Shown here: positions 9,206 through 19,950 of the stretch, one piece after another
How the letters are laid out: each line of letters begins with the position of its first letter
Position numbering within the stretch: the first letter of the stretch is position 1
From: Citrobacter amalonaticus
Lineage (GTDB): Bacteria; Pseudomonadota; Gammaproteobacteria; Enterobacterales; Enterobacteriaceae
Reading direction: 5' to 3'
Assembly: GCF_018252635.1 (NCBI RefSeq)
Contig: NZ_JAGTXM010000002.1
Location: 824,962-888,961 of the forward strand
Length of the DNA: 64,000 bases
Position numbers and translations under genes: made by a program
The notes under the pieces: model-generated
What the model was told of the DNA's origin: nothing
Seen by the model: only the letters and a program-made list of their open reading frames with translations
Databases searched by the model: none

Positions 9206-9285
9206 GCCACCTTTGCAGGCAGCCCCGTTACCTGAACTACCCGTGGGTAACTTCAGCGCCAGTGAAACTGGCTATGTGTTGCGCT
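9206..9285. other. Inverted-repeat-rich stretch in the ahpC-dsbG control region
   Basis: Two small stem-loops lie close together: GTTACC...GGTAAC (around 9229-9252) and GCCAGTGAAACTGGC (around 9259-9273). They fall inside the 376-base gap between divergent ahpC and dsbG. They could be part of the ahpC 5' leader or a structured transcript; no known RNA family is recognised. Confidence 0.3.
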
Positions 9286-9361
9286 CTACATTACCTTAAC
9301 AAAGGCTGTAACAGCGAGAAGGATTACACCACCCCACTCCTGAAAGGGCAACGTTCCAGCC

Positions 9362-9398
9362 TGAGGTCTTACCTATGGCTGTGATAGGTTTCCTCACC
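9362..9398. promoter_or_regulatory. OxyR-like operator upstream of dsbG and ahpC
   Basis: The core ACCTATGGCTGTGATAGGT (9371-9389) contains CTAT-N7-ATAG, which is exactly the spacing of the two central quarter-sites in the OxyR consensus ATAG-N7-CTAT-N7-ATAG-N7-CTAT. The outer quarter-sites are poor (TGAG and CACC). In E. coli both ahpC and dsbG are OxyR targets, so the position fits, but binding is inferred. Confidence 0.5.
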
Positions 9399-9433
9399 TC
9401 TCGCTACATCGCTCTGATTTATAAGGATAAAAG

Positions 9434-10180
9434 ATGTTAAACCGTATACTTTTGCTCTCCTTCTTCCCTCTCTTTGCCTGGGCCGAAGATCTGCCAGCAC
9501 CCGTTAAAGCGATAGAAAAACAAGGAATTACCATTATAAAGTCTTTCGAGGCGCCAGGTGGGCTGAAAGGCTATCTTGGAAAATACCAGGATATGGGGGT
9601 TACTATCTACCTGACGCCGGATGGCAAGCAGGCCATTTCAGGCTACATGTACAATGAAAAAGGCGAAAATCTGAGTAATCAGTTGATAGAGAAAGAGATC
9701 TATGCGCCTGCCGGACGAGAAATGTGGCAGCGCATGGAAAAAGCCAACTGGTTACTGGATGGCAAGAAAGAGGCTCCGGTGGTGCTCTATGTGTTTGCCG
9801 ATCCTTTCTGTCCGTACTGCAAACAGTTCTGGCAACAGGCTCGCCCGTGGGTGGCGTCCGGCAAAGTACAATTACGCACGCTTCTCGTCGGCGTCATCAA
9901 GCCAGAAAGTCCGGCTACCGCCGCTGCCATTCTGGCATCGAACGATCCGGCAAAAACCTGGCATGATTATGAAGCCTCTGGCGGAAAAATGACGCTCGCT
10001 GTGCCCAAAGCGATTTCTCCCGAGCACATGAAGACACTCAATATGAACCAGAAAATCATGGATGATTTAGGCGCAAACGTCACACCCGCGATTTACTATA
10101 TGAGTAAAGAAAATGTACTCCAGCAGGTCGTTGGCTTACCTGAAAAAGCGCAACTGGATGCCATGATGGCGCAACCATAA
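9434..10180 (+). CDS. dsbG: DsbG, periplasmic thiol:disulfide isomerase / sulfenic acid reductase
   Basis: Periplasmic thioredoxin-fold protein that keeps single cysteines reduced and isomerises disulfides; kept reduced by DsbD. Residues 1-17 are a signal peptide ending in FAWA. The DsbC/DsbG N-terminal dimerisation domain follows. The thioredoxin domain carries the active site CPYC at residues 126-129 in [11 protein letters not shown]. The conserved cis-proline loop is at VTPAIYY near residue 217. AAGGATAAAAG precedes the ATG. Divergent from ahpC, with which it shares a control region. Confidence 0.95.
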   Translation: MLNRILLLSFFPLFAWAEDLPAPVKAIEKQGITIIKSFEAPGGLKGYLGKYQDMGVTIYLTPDGKQAISGYMYNEKGENLSNQLIEKEIYAPAGREMWQRMEKANWLLDGKKEAPVVLYVFADPFCPYCKQFWQQARPWVASGKVQLRTLLVGVIKPESPATAAAILASNDPAKTWHDYEASGGKMTLAVPKAISPEHMKTLNMNQKIMDDLGANVTPAIYYMSKENVLQQVVGLPEKAQLDAMMAQP

Positions 10181-10187
10181 TTAATAC

Positions 10188-10219
10188 GGGTAATTATATG
10201 CAATCAAATATAATTACCC
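10188..10219 (+). terminator. AT-rich hairpin after dsbG
   Basis: GGGTAATTATAT pairs perfectly with ATATAATTACCC around an 8-base loop, 7 bases after the dsbG stop. The tail is AT-rich but not a pure T run. Probable transcription stop. The rest of 10181-10511 is very AT-rich and holds no gene. Confidence 0.6.
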
Positions 10220-10428
10220 TGAATAATTCTCATAACAGGTTGTAAAAATCACTTCGTTATTTAAGCATCACTGAAGTAACGCTCACGCCAGAAAGAAACA
10301 TTTCTTTGCAATAATCCGTAGTTTTTAACCACACAAGCTTGTATAGCGCGCATGTAATATCAATTAATATATATTAATAACCAATATATTAAATACACGT
10401 TAATTAATTTATTGAATTAATTTAAACA

Positions 10429-10458
10429 TTGCACACCCACAAAAAAGACTTATATTAT
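10429..10458 (+). promoter_or_regulatory. Candidate promoter for ybdN-ybdM
   Basis: TTGCAC at 10429-10434 and TATATT at 10451-10456 (16-base spacing), or TATTAT at 10453-10458 (18 bases), resemble -35 and -10 boxes. They lie about 55 bases upstream of the ybdN ATG within a markedly AT-rich region that holds nothing else recognisable. Confidence 0.45.
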
Positions 10459-10511
10459 AGAGGGATATCTATTCCAGACGTACGACTTTAACGTTTAAGG
10501 ATAAGCGATAC

Positions 10512-11735
10512 ATGTCAGTTTATAAAATAGCATTAAACCAGAATGTTCTTGAAGCCGCCGAAGAACGCATCACCTGGACTCTCGAAAATCTTCCTCGTTT
10601 GTGCGTCTCCTTTTCCGGTGGTAAGGATTCCGGCTTGATGTTACATCTGACGGCAAATCTTGCACGTAAGCTACACAAAAAAATCAATGTGTTGTTCATT
10701 GACTGGGAAGCGCAATTTTCCTGTACCATTAATTATATTTCCGCGTTACGCGATATGTATGCCGATGTCATCGACCATTTCTATTGGGTTGCCCTTCCCC
10801 TCACCACCCAAAACTCACTGTCTCAGTTTCAACCTGAATGGCAATGCTGGGAACCCGATACTCAATGGGTTCGTCAACCGCCGCCAGACGCCATCACCGA
10901 TCCGGGCTATTTTCCTTTCTATCAACCCGGCATGACCTTTGAACAGTTTGTGCGTGAATTTGCTGACTGGTTTTCGAATAAACGCCCGGCAGCCATGATG
11001 ATCGGGATTCGGGCCGATGAGTCCTATAACCGTTTTGTGGCTATCGCCAGCTTACGTAAACAACGTTTTGCCGATGACAAACCCTGGACAACAGCCGCAC
11101 CAGGTGGGCATACCTGGTACATCTACCCGCTGTATGACTGGAAAACAGCCGATATCTGGACCTGGTTTGGTCGCACGAATCTGCCCTGTAATCCGCTCTA
11201 CACCCTGATGCATCAGGCCGGAGTCCCGGCCCGTTACATGCGAATTTGTGAGCCATTTGGCCCTGAACAGCGCCAGGGATTATGGCTCTATCATGTTGTT
11301 GAACCGGAAAGATGGGCAGCGATGTGCGAGCGCGTGAGTGGCGTCAGAAGTGGCGGGATCTACGCCGGACAGGATAATCACTTCTATGGCCATCGAAAAA
11401 TTCTCAAGCCCGATCACTTGAGCTGGCAGGACTACGCCATGCTGTTACTGCTCAGCATGCCAATCAACACGGCTGAGCATTACCGCAACAAAATCGCCGT
11501 CTATTTACAGTGGTACAAGAAAAACGGCCTCAGCGAGATCCCGCAAACGCAAACTGGCGATATTGGTTCGAAAGATATCCCCTCCTGGCGACGTATCTGC
11601 AAAGTGTTATTGAACAATGATTACTGGTGTCGGGCGCTCTCTTTCAGTCCAACTAAACCAAAAAGTTACCAGCGTTATAGCGAACGCATGAAAGCGAAAC
11701 GCAAGGAATGGGGAATTTTATGCAACAACGATTAA
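10512..11735 (+). CDS. ybdN: YbdN, PAPS-reductase-like / DUF3440 protein (IbrA-like)
   Basis: A 407-residue cytoplasmic protein of the adenine nucleotide alpha-hydrolase (PP-loop) superfamily. The PP-loop SFSGGKDSG lies at residues 33-41, with the family's downstream IGIRADESYNR near 165. The C-terminal part is the DUF3440 region. It is related to IbrA, which with IbrB affects expression of immunoglobulin-binding proteins in some E. coli. The biochemical reaction is unknown; PP-loop enzymes adenylate or pyrophosphorylate substrates, or reduce PAPS. The next gene, ybdM, overlaps its 3' end, and the pair is usually kept together, so the products probably act jointly. Confidence 0.88.
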   Translation: MSVYKIALNQNVLEAAEERITWTLENLPRLCVSFSGGKDSGLMLHLTANLARKLHKKINVLFIDWEAQFSCTINYISALRDMYADVIDHFYWVALPLTTQNSLSQFQPEWQCWEPDTQWVRQPPPDAITDPGYFPFYQPGMTFEQFVREFADWFSNKRPAAMMIGIRADESYNRFVAIASLRKQRFADDKPWTTAAPGGHTWYIYPLYDWKTADIWTWFGRTNLPCNPLYTLMHQAGVPARYMRICEPFGPEQRQGLWLYHVVEPERWAAMCERVSGVRSGGIYAGQDNHFYGHRKILKPDHLSWQDYAMLLLLSMPINTAEHYRNKIAVYLQWYKKNGLSEIPQTQTGDIGSKDIPSWRRICKVLLNNDYWCRALSFSPTKPKSYQRYSERMKAKRKEWGILCNND

Positions 11736-12337
11736 CTCAGGACCTCCTTAGCTATCTCTCTGGCTTATCTGATGACGAACGAATAAAAGCCATCAATGAG
11801 TTCAGAAAGGCGATTCACAGCGTCAGTCCGTTTCGTGACGAGCCGGTTGACTGTGTGCTATGGATAAAAAACGAACACATTTCGCCTAATGATTACAATC
11901 CCAATAACGTCGCTCCGCCGGAGAAAAAGCTGCTGCTGAAATCTATAGAAGCGGATGGTTTTACCCAACCCATTGTTGCCACCCAATCCAGCCCGGAAGA
12001 GTATGAGATCGTCGATGGTTTTCATCGCCATGAACTGGGGAAAGGCAAAGCCTCGCTCAAATCCCGCCTCAAAGGCTATTTACCCATTACTTGTCTGGAG
12101 GGGGAGCGTCATGACCGCATGGCGGCGACCATTCGCCACAACCGCGCCCGAGGCCGTCATCAGATCCACGCCATGTCGGAGATCGTACGTGAACTGGCAT
12201 TACTGGGATGGGAAGACGAAAGAATCGGTAAGGAATTAGGGATGGACGAGGACGAAGTCCTGCGCCTGAAACAGATCAATGGTCTTCAGGAGCTGTTTGC
12301 CAGTCGTCGATTTTCAAAAGCCTGGACGGTGAAATAA
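11708..12337 (+). CDS. ybdM: YbdM, ParB/sulfiredoxin-domain protein (IbrB-like)
   Basis: A 209-residue protein with a ParB/Srx-like N-terminal fold. The diagnostic stretch is SIEADGFTQPIVAT near residue 80, followed by IVDGFHRHELG near 101 and the nucleotide-loop pattern ATIRHNRARGRHQI near 138. A ParB-type helix-turn-helix follows around 155-185 (IGKELGMDEDEVLRLKQ). It pairs with ybdN, overlapping it by 28 bases. The start at 11708 gives the length I recall for E. coli YbdM; ATG 11720, with GGGGA 5 bases before it, is also plausible. DNA target and function unknown. Confidence 0.87.
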   Translation: MGNFMQQRLTQDLLSYLSGLSDDERIKAINEFRKAIHSVSPFRDEPVDCVLWIKNEHISPNDYNPNNVAPPEKKLLLKSIEADGFTQPIVATQSSPEEYEIVDGFHRHELGKGKASLKSRLKGYLPITCLEGERHDRMAATIRHNRARGRHQIHAMSEIVRELALLGWEDERIGKELGMDEDEVLRLKQINGLQELFASRRFSKAWTVK

Positions 12338-12346
12338 GCTGATTAT

Positions 12347-12370
12347 GCCGGATGACGGACTTATCCGGCC
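12347..12370. repeat. REP-type palindrome between ybdM and ybdD
   Basis: GCCGGATGACGGACTTATCCGGCC has the GCCGGAT...ATCCGGC arms of enterobacterial REP (PU) sequences. It sits between two convergent genes. Confidence 0.75.
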
Positions 12371-12385
12371 TGAATCCCCTCGCGT

Positions 12386-12583
12386 TCAACAGCAGCGTGC
12401 TCCACCTTTTCCGCCATAGCGCGCATCCTGACGCTCACGGAAAAACTCCTCATAGGTCATGGGCGTCTGATCCGGATGGGTGAGCCGCATATGCTCAACG
12501 TAGTTATCATAATCCGGCACGCCAATCATCAGTTTCGCGGCCTGGCCCAGATATTTACCGGCTTTCGAAAGCGTATCAAACAT
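12386..12583 (-). CDS. ybdD: YbdD, small CstA-partner protein (YbdD/YjiX family)
   Basis: A 65-residue soluble protein starting [21 protein letters not shown] and ending in the conserved [12 protein letters not shown] tail. The YbdD/YjiX family is always coded next to CstA/BtsT-type pyruvate transporters and is thought to support transport. An in-frame ATG three codons further upstream exists; the family start was preferred. It follows cstA on the same strand after 56 bases that contain a strong hairpin. Confidence 0.93.
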   Translation of the reverse strand: MFDTLSKAGKYLGQAAKLMIGVPDYDNYVEHMRLTHPDQTPMTYEEFFRERQDARYGGKGGARCC

Positions 12584-12603
12584 CATTACCACCTGTCAGA
12601 GAC

Positions 12604-12627
12604 CCCCTCTCCCGGTCGGGAGAGGGG
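12604..12627. repeat. Perfect hairpin between cstA and ybdD
   Basis: CCCCTCTCCC pairs perfectly with GGGAGAGGGG around a GGTC tetraloop. It lies inside the cstA-ybdD transcript and has no T run on either side, so it is better read as an RNA-stabilising or processing hairpin of a dispersed repeat type than as a terminator. Confidence 0.65.
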
Positions 12628-12639
12628 CATAATTACACG

Positions 12640-14745
12640 TTAGTGCGCCCCTTTGGCCTGCGCAACAATCTCTTCCACATTTTCCGGCATCGGCTCATAC
12701 GGCGTCTCTTTCGCCGTCGGCTTGTCCTCTTTAAGCGCGGCGAGCGCTGTCTTAATGGAGAACAGCGCCAGTACCACAACTACCACCATGAAGAAGATAG
12801 TCAGGCCCGCATCCAGACGGTTGTTAAACACCAGTTGTGCCAGCTGCGATTCCGTGTACTGCGGCGGGATGTTGCCGCTGTCGATCATCGCCTGGAATTT
12901 ATTGGCAATCGCCAGGAAGCCCACTTTTGTATCCGGGCTGAAGGATTTCTGCCAGCCCGCCGTCAGGGTACAAATCAGTAGCCATGCGGTCGGCACCAAC
13001 GCCACCCACGCATAACGCTGACGTTTCATCTTGAACAGGACAACCGCACAGAGCATCAGCGCCATACCTGCCAGCATCTGGTTGGCGATACCAAACAGCG
13101 GCCACAGGGTGTTAATGCCGCCTAACGGATCCACCACGCCCTGATGCAGGAAGTAGCCCCACGCCAGCACGCACAACGCGGTCGCCAGCAGGTTGGCAGG
13201 CAATGAATCCGTACGTTTAAGGCCAGGAGAAACCACGCCCAGCAGATCCTGCAGCATAAAGCGTGCCGCACGCGTCCCCGCATCGACCGCCGTCAGAATA
13301 AACAGTGCTTCGAACAGAATGGCAAAGTGATACCAGAAGGCCACATCCATCATCCCACCCAGCGCGCCGTGCAGGATATAGGCCATCCCCACTGCCAGCG
13401 TAGGCGCACCACCCGCACGGGAGATGATCGACTGCTCGCCCACCTCGTTGGCAATCTGATGCAGCGTATCCGGCGTAATGGCAAAGCCCCAACTGCTGAC
13501 CACCTGAGCGGCAGACGCCACCACGTCAGCAGTACCGGCAGGCGCCAGCACGGCCATTGGGCTATTCATGGCAAAATAGACGCCCGGATCGATGATACAG
13601 GCAGAAACCAGCGCCATGATGGCGACAAACGATTCCATCAACATGCCGCCGTAGCCGATAAAGCAGGCCTGCCCTTCGTTCGCCAGCATTTTCGGCGTCG
13701 TGCCGGAGGAGATCAGCGCATGGAAGCCCGAAACGGCACCACAGGCGATAGTGATAAACAGGAACGGGAACAGGTTACCCGTCCAAACCGGCCCGGTGCC
13801 ATCGACAAATTTTGTCAGCGCGGGCATCGTCAGCGTTGGGCGCATGATCAAAATGCCCACCGCCAGACCGACAATGGTCCCGATTTTCAGGAAGGTTGAA
13901 AGGTAGTCACGCGGCGCCAGCAGCAGCCACACCGGCAGTACCGCCGCCACAAAACCGTAGCCCACCAACATCCAGGTTAACTGGACGCCGGTGAAGTCGA
14001 AGTACGGTGCCCAGGTTGGACTTTCCGCGACCCAGCCACCGGAAATAATGGCAAACACGAGGAACACCAGACCGATAACCGACACTTCGCCGATACGGCC
14101 CGGACGCAGATAGCGCAGATAGATCCCCATAAAGATCGCCAACGGGATGGTAAACGCGACGGTATAGGTTCCCCACGGACTGTGGGTCAGCGCTTTCACT
14201 ACGATCATCGCCAGCACTGCGAGGATAATCACCATGATCATGAAGCAGGCCACCAGCGCAATTACCCCTGCGGTTGGGCCCATCTCTTCTTTGACCAGTT
14301 CACCGAGTGAGCGTCCATCGCGACGCGTCGACACGAAGAGCACCATGAAATCCTGTACCGCCCCGGCTAATACCACACCAGCCAGCAGCCAGATCATCCC
14401 CGGCAGATAACCCATTTGCGCAGCCAGTACCGGCCCGACCAACGGACCTGCGCCGGCAATCGCCGCAAAATGATGACCAAACAAGACTTTTTTGTCGGTG
14501 GGAACGTAGTCAAGCCCGTCGTTATGACGTACCGCTGGCGTCATTCGCGTCGGGTCAACCGCCAGTACATTTTTGGCGATATACAGACCGTAGAAACGAT
14601 AGGCAATGAGATAGACACAGACCGACGCCACGACTATCCACAGTGCGTTGATCTGTTCCCCACGGTTTAACGCAATATAACCCAGAGCAAATGCACCCAT
14701 TACCGAGAGCACTGTCCAGATGAGGTATTTCCCTGATTTATTCAT
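12640..14745 (-). CDS. cstA: CstA, carbon starvation protein / pyruvate transporter
   Basis: Large inner-membrane transporter of the CstA family, induced on carbon starvation and linked to pyruvate and peptide uptake. The 701-residue length matches E. coli CstA. It has many hydrophobic segments throughout, and the conserved N-terminal stretches VRHNDGLDYVPT (near 71-82), FGHHFAAIAGAGPLVGP, and GVVLAGAVQDF. The C-terminal tail is cytoplasmic and acidic. It precedes ybdD in one operon. The upstream gap (14746-14930) holds a possible CRP half-site (TGTGA near 14912) but no clear full site. Confidence 0.96.
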   Translation of the reverse strand: MNKSGKYLIWTVLSVMGAFALGYIALNRGEQINALWIVVASVCVYLIAYRFYGLYIAKNVLAVDPTRMTPAVRHNDGLDYVPTDKKVLFGHHFAAIAGAGPLVGPVLAAQMGYLPGMIWLLAGVVLAGAVQDFMVLFVSTRRDGRSLGELVKEEMGPTAGVIALVACFMIMVIILAVLAMIVVKALTHSPWGTYTVAFTIPLAIFMGIYLRYLRPGRIGEVSVIGLVFLVFAIISGGWVAESPTWAPYFDFTGVQLTWMLVGYGFVAAVLPVWLLLAPRDYLSTFLKIGTIVGLAVGILIMRPTLTMPALTKFVDGTGPVWTGNLFPFLFITIACGAVSGFHALISSGTTPKMLANEGQACFIGYGGMLMESFVAIMALVSACIIDPGVYFAMNSPMAVLAPAGTADVVASAAQVVSSWGFAITPDTLHQIANEVGEQSIISRAGGAPTLAVGMAYILHGALGGMMDVAFWYHFAILFEALFILTAVDAGTRAARFMLQDLLGVVSPGLKRTDSLPANLLATALCVLAWGYFLHQGVVDPLGGINTLWPLFGIANQMLAGMALMLCAVVLFKMKRQRYAWVALVPTAWLLICTLTAGWQKSFSPDTKVGFLAIANKFQAMIDSGNIPPQYTESQLAQLVFNNRLDAGLTIFFMVVVVVLALFSIKTALAALKEDKPTAKETPYEPMPENVEEIVAQAKGAH

Positions 14746-14930
14746 GGTTGTTATCCGTTTGCGTGTTCCAGAGAAGGTAGATGTTACATTTTGTTTCTAT
14801 AACATCTTTTCTGGTTTTAACAACCTGACAACCCAATAAACCTGAAGTATCACCGACTATTTACATTGCATTGTTAACTGGATCACTTCATTCACCAGCC
14901 AACACTGCAATCACATGACATTACGTGTGC

Positions 14931-16101
<1,171 letters not shown>

Positions 16102-16102
<1 letters not shown>

Positions 16103-16959
16103 TAGCGCACCTCGCGGGAAAGCAGCGCCCACCAGGCATCAATGGTCGGGTTTTTCGCCAGCATCACGAAGTCGATATCGCCATGCACTTTACGCCAGCG
16201 CGCTGCCAGCGCCATCATCCGTACCGAGTCCAGACCGTAATCGATCAGGTTCTCGTCATCCATCGGTTCATCGGACTCATCAAGCAACGGTAAAATCAGC
16301 GCCCGCAATTCATCTTTGCTGGCCGGTACCGGCGCAGGCAGTAACTCCTGGGTCATCACCACGCGGCCCGCTCGTCCTGCAACGTACTTCAGTGACATAA
16401 GATGCTCTTCACGGCTGAAATCCGCCAGCGCATCCGCCACCATAAACGGCTTGATATCCCGCATGAAAGCGTCTGTTGCCGTGGTCATACAACCAATGTG
16501 CGCATAGACCCCAGTGATAATCAGCTGATCGCGGCCAGTTTCTTTCAACATCAGTTCCAGCGGGGAACGGTGAAACGCGCTGTAACGCCATTTCACCAGC
16601 ACGTTATCCGCTTCATCCGGAGCCAGCGCAGCGACCACTTTTTGCTGCTCCGGCGAGCGCGTCAGTCCCGGCCCCCACATATCGTTAAGGAGGGCGCGAT
16701 CTTCATCGCTCTGCTCCTTCGGCTGCGCGGTGTAATAAACGGGAATATTATGCGCTTTACAGTAGTTGCGCAGAGCGGCGATATTGGCGATCACCTGCGC
16801 CATCATCGGACAGTTTTCCCCCCAGAAGCTGACGAAGTAGTCCTGCATATCGTGGATCAATAGCGCCGCACGGTCCGGCTCGAATGCCCAACTGACCTTA
16901 TTGGCCGGAATATCAAGCGCGCCAGGTAGCGCGTAAGCCTGCAGTTTAGGAATTGCCAT
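16102..16959 (-). CDS. entB: EntB, isochorismatase and aryl carrier protein
   Basis: Two-domain protein of 285 residues. The N-terminal isochorismatase domain converts isochorismate to 2,3-dihydro-2,3-DHB (LLIHDMQDYFV near residue 35 and the GVYAHIGCM stretch near 150). The C-terminal aryl carrier domain has the phosphopantetheine serine in DYGLDSVRMM near residue 245, modified by EntD and loaded with DHB by EntE. MAIPKLQAYALP is the family start. It follows entE after 13 bases. Confidence 0.97.
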
Positions 16960-16972
16960 TGTGTATTCTCCT

Positions 16973-18580
16973 TCAGGCCGAACGTGTTGCCAGCCACTGA
17001 CGTAATTGTTTTTTATCGACTTTTCCAACCGGGGTCAGAGGCAGCGCCTCAACGGTTTCCACCCGGTCCGGTAACTTGAATTCGGCGACGCCCTGCTCAC
17101 GCAGGAAGCGACGCACTTGTACCGCGCGCAGCGGTTCTTTCACCACCAGATATGCACAGCTTTTCTCGCCCATCAGCTCGTCTTCCATACTGACCAGCGC
17201 CGCATGGATCACCGACTGATGACGAAGCAACAGGTTTTCGATCTCTTCCGCCGCAATCTTCTCGCCGCCTCGGTTGATCTGATCTTTCTCTCGTCCCTGA
17301 ACGGTGATGTAGCCATCCTCGTCGATAGAGATCAGATCGCCTGAGCAGTAAAAACCGTTGGCGTCAAACGCGCTGGCGTTATGCTGTGGGCTTTTGTAAT
17401 AACCGCGGAAGGTGTATGGACCACGCGTCATCAGTCGTCCCGTTTCCCCCTGAGGTAACGGGTTGCCGTCGGCATCTGCCACCCACACTTCATCATCCGG
17501 ACACATTGGACGCCCCTGGGTATTGATTATCCGCTCCGGGCTGTCGTCGAGACGGGTGTAGTTCACTAAACCTTCCGCCATGCCGAAAACCTGCTGCAAC
17601 TGGCAGCCGATTTCAGCCGGGATCCGCGCCGCCAGGGATGCGGAAAGACGTGCACCGCCAACCTGCAACAGCATCAGCGAAGCCAGTTGCGCGTTACTGC
17701 CCCACTCGTTAATCGCCTGTAACCACAGGCTGACCGCTGGCGGCACCAGCGCCGTCGCGTTAATCTGATGTTTTTCGATCAGCGGGAAACACAGCGTGGC
17801 GCTTGGATCATCGGCCAGCACAACCGTTCCGCCTGCAAGAAATACGCCCAGCGAACCGGGTGAGCTCATGGCGTAGTTATGTGCGGCAGGAATAGCGCAT
17901 AAAAAACGGGTATCGGCAGTGAAGTGACAGATTTCATTACTGCGACGCACGCTGTAGTAATAGTCGTTATGGGTTCGCGGGATCAGCTTTGGCGTTCCGG
18001 TCGTGCCGCCGGAGAGCTGGAAGTAAGCCACCTCATCCGCCGGCGACGGCGTGGCGATAAATGCGTCTGCCGGCTGGTTTATCGCCGCTTGCAGACAGTG
18101 CTCTCCGCGGTCATTGAGCAGATGCACCACGCGGATAGAATTATGCTGAGCAATAAACGTATTCAGAAAATCATTGTCGGTAAACAGCGCGTGCTGACGA
18201 TCGGCAATGAGCAGCGTGGGCTCGATTTGTGTCGCATACGCGGTAAGTTCGGTGCGTTGATGGCTGAACAGGGCAAGCACGGGCGCAACGCCAAGCTTCA
18301 GCAGCGCAAAGAAAGTGATATACAACTCCGCCACGTTGCCCAGTTGTACCAGCGCGGTTTCGCCGGATGTGATCCCCTGACGGCGTAGCGTACAGGCGAG
18401 ATTATCCGCCGCCTGATTCAGTTCACGATAGCTCAACTGACGCTCACCCTCGATGACCGCCGTATGGTCGCTTTCTGCATGGCGGGTCAAAATATCCGTC
18501 AGCGGCAGATCCTGCCAGTAACCTTTTTCGCGGTATCGCCGGGCGAACTCGTCAGGCCACCGGGTGAAAGGAATGCTCAT
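16973..18580 (-). CDS. entE: EntE, 2,3-dihydroxybenzoate-AMP ligase
   Basis: Adenylating enzyme that activates DHB and loads it on EntB. The ANL-family core motif [18 protein letters not shown] is near residue 190, the A5-type NYTRLDD near 330, and the [14 protein letters not shown] hinge near 430. Two tandem ATGs exist; the second (18580) was chosen because AAGGAG lies 5 bases before it. The C-terminal lysine-bearing loop [12 protein letters not shown] is intact. The gene is part of entCEBAH. Confidence 0.97.
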   Translation of the reverse strand: MSIPFTRWPDEFARRYREKGYWQDLPLTDILTRHAESDHTAVIEGERQLSYRELNQAADNLACTLRRQGITSGETALVQLGNVAELYITFFALLKLGVAPVLALFSHQRTELTAYATQIEPTLLIADRQHALFTDNDFLNTFIAQHNSIRVVHLLNDRGEHCLQAAINQPADAFIATPSPADEVAYFQLSGGTTGTPKLIPRTHNDYYYSVRRSNEICHFTADTRFLCAIPAAHNYAMSSPGSLGVFLAGGTVVLADDPSATLCFPLIEKHQINATALVPPAVSLWLQAINEWGSNAQLASLMLLQVGGARLSASLAARIPAEIGCQLQQVFGMAEGLVNYTRLDDSPERIINTQGRPMCPDDEVWVADADGNPLPQGETGRLMTRGPYTFRGYYKSPQHNASAFDANGFYCSGDLISIDEDGYITVQGREKDQINRGGEKIAAEEIENLLLRHQSVIHAALVSMEDELMGEKSCAYLVVKEPLRAVQVRRFLREQGVAEFKLPDRVETVEALPLTPVGKVDKKQLRQWLATRSA

Positions 18581-18589
18581 CATCGCTCC

Positions 18590-19765
18590 TTAATGCAATC
18601 CAAAAACGTTCAACATGGTGGAGAGTTTGACGCCGGTTTCACGCCACTCTCCCACCGGCGAAGAGGCCGGGACGATCCCTGCACCTGCAAACAGACGCAC
18701 CTGGTTTTTACGTAACGTCGCACAGCGGATGGTCACTACCCATTCACCGTTACCTTCGGCGTCACACCAGCCCACGATGCCGCCAAACAGTTCGCGGTCA
18801 AATGGCTCCAGTTCAGCAATCAACTGTTTCGCTGCCTGATGCGGGAAACCACTCAGCGCAGGCGTCGGGTGCAGCAGACAAGCCAGCGTCAGGGCGTTTT
18901 CTCCGGCATTGGCTTTGCCTTCAAATGGCGTACCGAGATGCCAGAGCGTAGGGGTGGTAATGAGCTGCGGTGAAGACGGCAGTTGCAGATCCTGACTGCG
19001 ATCGCGCAGCACGGTTTTCATCGCCTGCGTAACCAGCTCGTGTTCATGACGATCTTTCTCAGAGGCCAGCAGGCGGTTTCCGGCTTCCCGGTCAAGCACA
19101 TCATCAGGCTGACGGCGCGCGGAGCCCGCCAGCGGCAGAGAGCTGAAGCGATCGCCCTCTTTGCGCAGCAACAGTTCCGGGCTCGCGCCCAGCAGAACGC
19201 CGCCATCGCGCAGCGGGACATGGAAGTTGTAACTAACCGGGTTTTGCGCCACCAGACGTTCCAGCAACGCACCGCTGTTGATCTCAGCGTCGGTGGTGAT
19301 GTCAATCAGTCGTGACAGCACCACTTTGTCGACGTCCGGCGTCGCCGTCAGCGCGGCTGCACGCGCGACCATCTCTTCAAACGTCTCCTGCTCGGGGATC
19401 GCGTTGCGTGCCATAACGTTCAGTGTCTGATGATCGGTAAAGTAGCGTGATGACTGCTGCTTTTCCTGGCGAGAAAAGGTCTGCCAGCTCTGGGGAATAA
19501 ACAGCGATGATGGCTGGCGGGTATCGAACGGAATCGCCCCCACTATAATCGGTTTTGCGATACCCTGCGCTTTGGCTTCGGCAAACAGTGCTTGTAATTT
19601 TTGTTGGAAGGGGCTGTCTGGCGAATCGCCGTTAACGGCAGGTTCATCGAAGCGGGCGAAGCATCCTGACGTCGTAAAGCTCCGATACGGCGACATAAAG
19701 AAAAAGCGATGGGGCGCAAGTGTTGCCATGGTCTGCTGCACTTCCTCGGCCAAAGACGTATCCAT
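18590..19765 (-). CDS. entC: EntC, isochorismate synthase
   Basis: First enzyme of enterobactin synthesis; converts chorismate to isochorismate with Mg2+. The 391 residues show the chorismate-binding pattern: [11 protein letters not shown] near 145, [12 protein letters not shown] near 197, LAGSARRQ near 213, [10 protein letters not shown] near 300 and [14 protein letters not shown] near 362. [11 protein letters not shown] is the family start; an in-frame ATG four codons upstream was not used. It is the first gene after the Fur-controlled divergent promoter shared with fepB. Confidence 0.97.
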   Translation of the reverse strand: MDTSLAEEVQQTMATLAPHRFFFMSPYRSFTTSGCFARFDEPAVNGDSPDSPFQQKLQALFAEAKAQGIAKPIIVGAIPFDTRQPSSLFIPQSWQTFSRQEKQQSSRYFTDHQTLNVMARNAIPEQETFEEMVARAAALTATPDVDKVVLSRLIDITTDAEINSGALLERLVAQNPVSYNFHVPLRDGGVLLGASPELLLRKEGDRFSSLPLAGSARRQPDDVLDREAGNRLLASEKDRHEHELVTQAMKTVLRDRSQDLQLPSSPQLITTPTLWHLGTPFEGKANAGENALTLACLLHPTPALSGFPHQAAKQLIAELEPFDRELFGGIVGWCDAEGNGEWVVTIRCATLRKNQVRLFAGAGIVPASSPVGEWRETGVKLSTMLNVFGLH

Positions 19766-19794
19766 ATCATCCTCCAAAAAATGATAAAGGTTTT

Positions 19795-19813
19795 AATAAT
19801 GATTATCATTTAT
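19795..19813. promoter_or_regulatory. Fur box upstream of entC
   Basis: AATAATGATTATCATTTAT matches the 19-bp Fur consensus at 14 of 19 positions. It lies 30 bases before the entC start, where Fur-Fe2+ would cover the promoter. Confidence 0.85.
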
Positions 19814-19903
19814 ATTTTCGGTCGCTAACCTAAAAGCAAACAGGCAACATGTCAACTCTTGAGGTAGCACAAAGTGCGACTAACGCTTGCATCCCTTACG
19901 CTT

Positions 19904-19922
19904 AATAATGAAAATGAGAAGC
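19904..19922. promoter_or_regulatory. Second Fur-like box, fepB side
   Basis: AATAATGAAAATGAGAAGC matches the Fur consensus at 13 of 19 positions, mostly in its left half. It lies 29 bases before the fepB start in the divergent entC-fepB control region. Confidence 0.6.
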
Positions 19923-19950
19923 ATTAATAACTCAGCACAGGAACTGATTT

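Noticed and set aside
13327-13899. 190-codon frame opposite cstA
   Set aside because: Shadow of cstA with biased composition (many His, Arg, Gly) and no ribosome site.
14906-14927. CRP site upstream of cstA
   Set aside because: One half-site (TGTGA) is good, but the second half is poor, so it was not listed as a feature.
17924-18388. 154-codon frame opposite entE
   Set aside because: Shadow of a clearly coding gene; no domain or conserved pattern.
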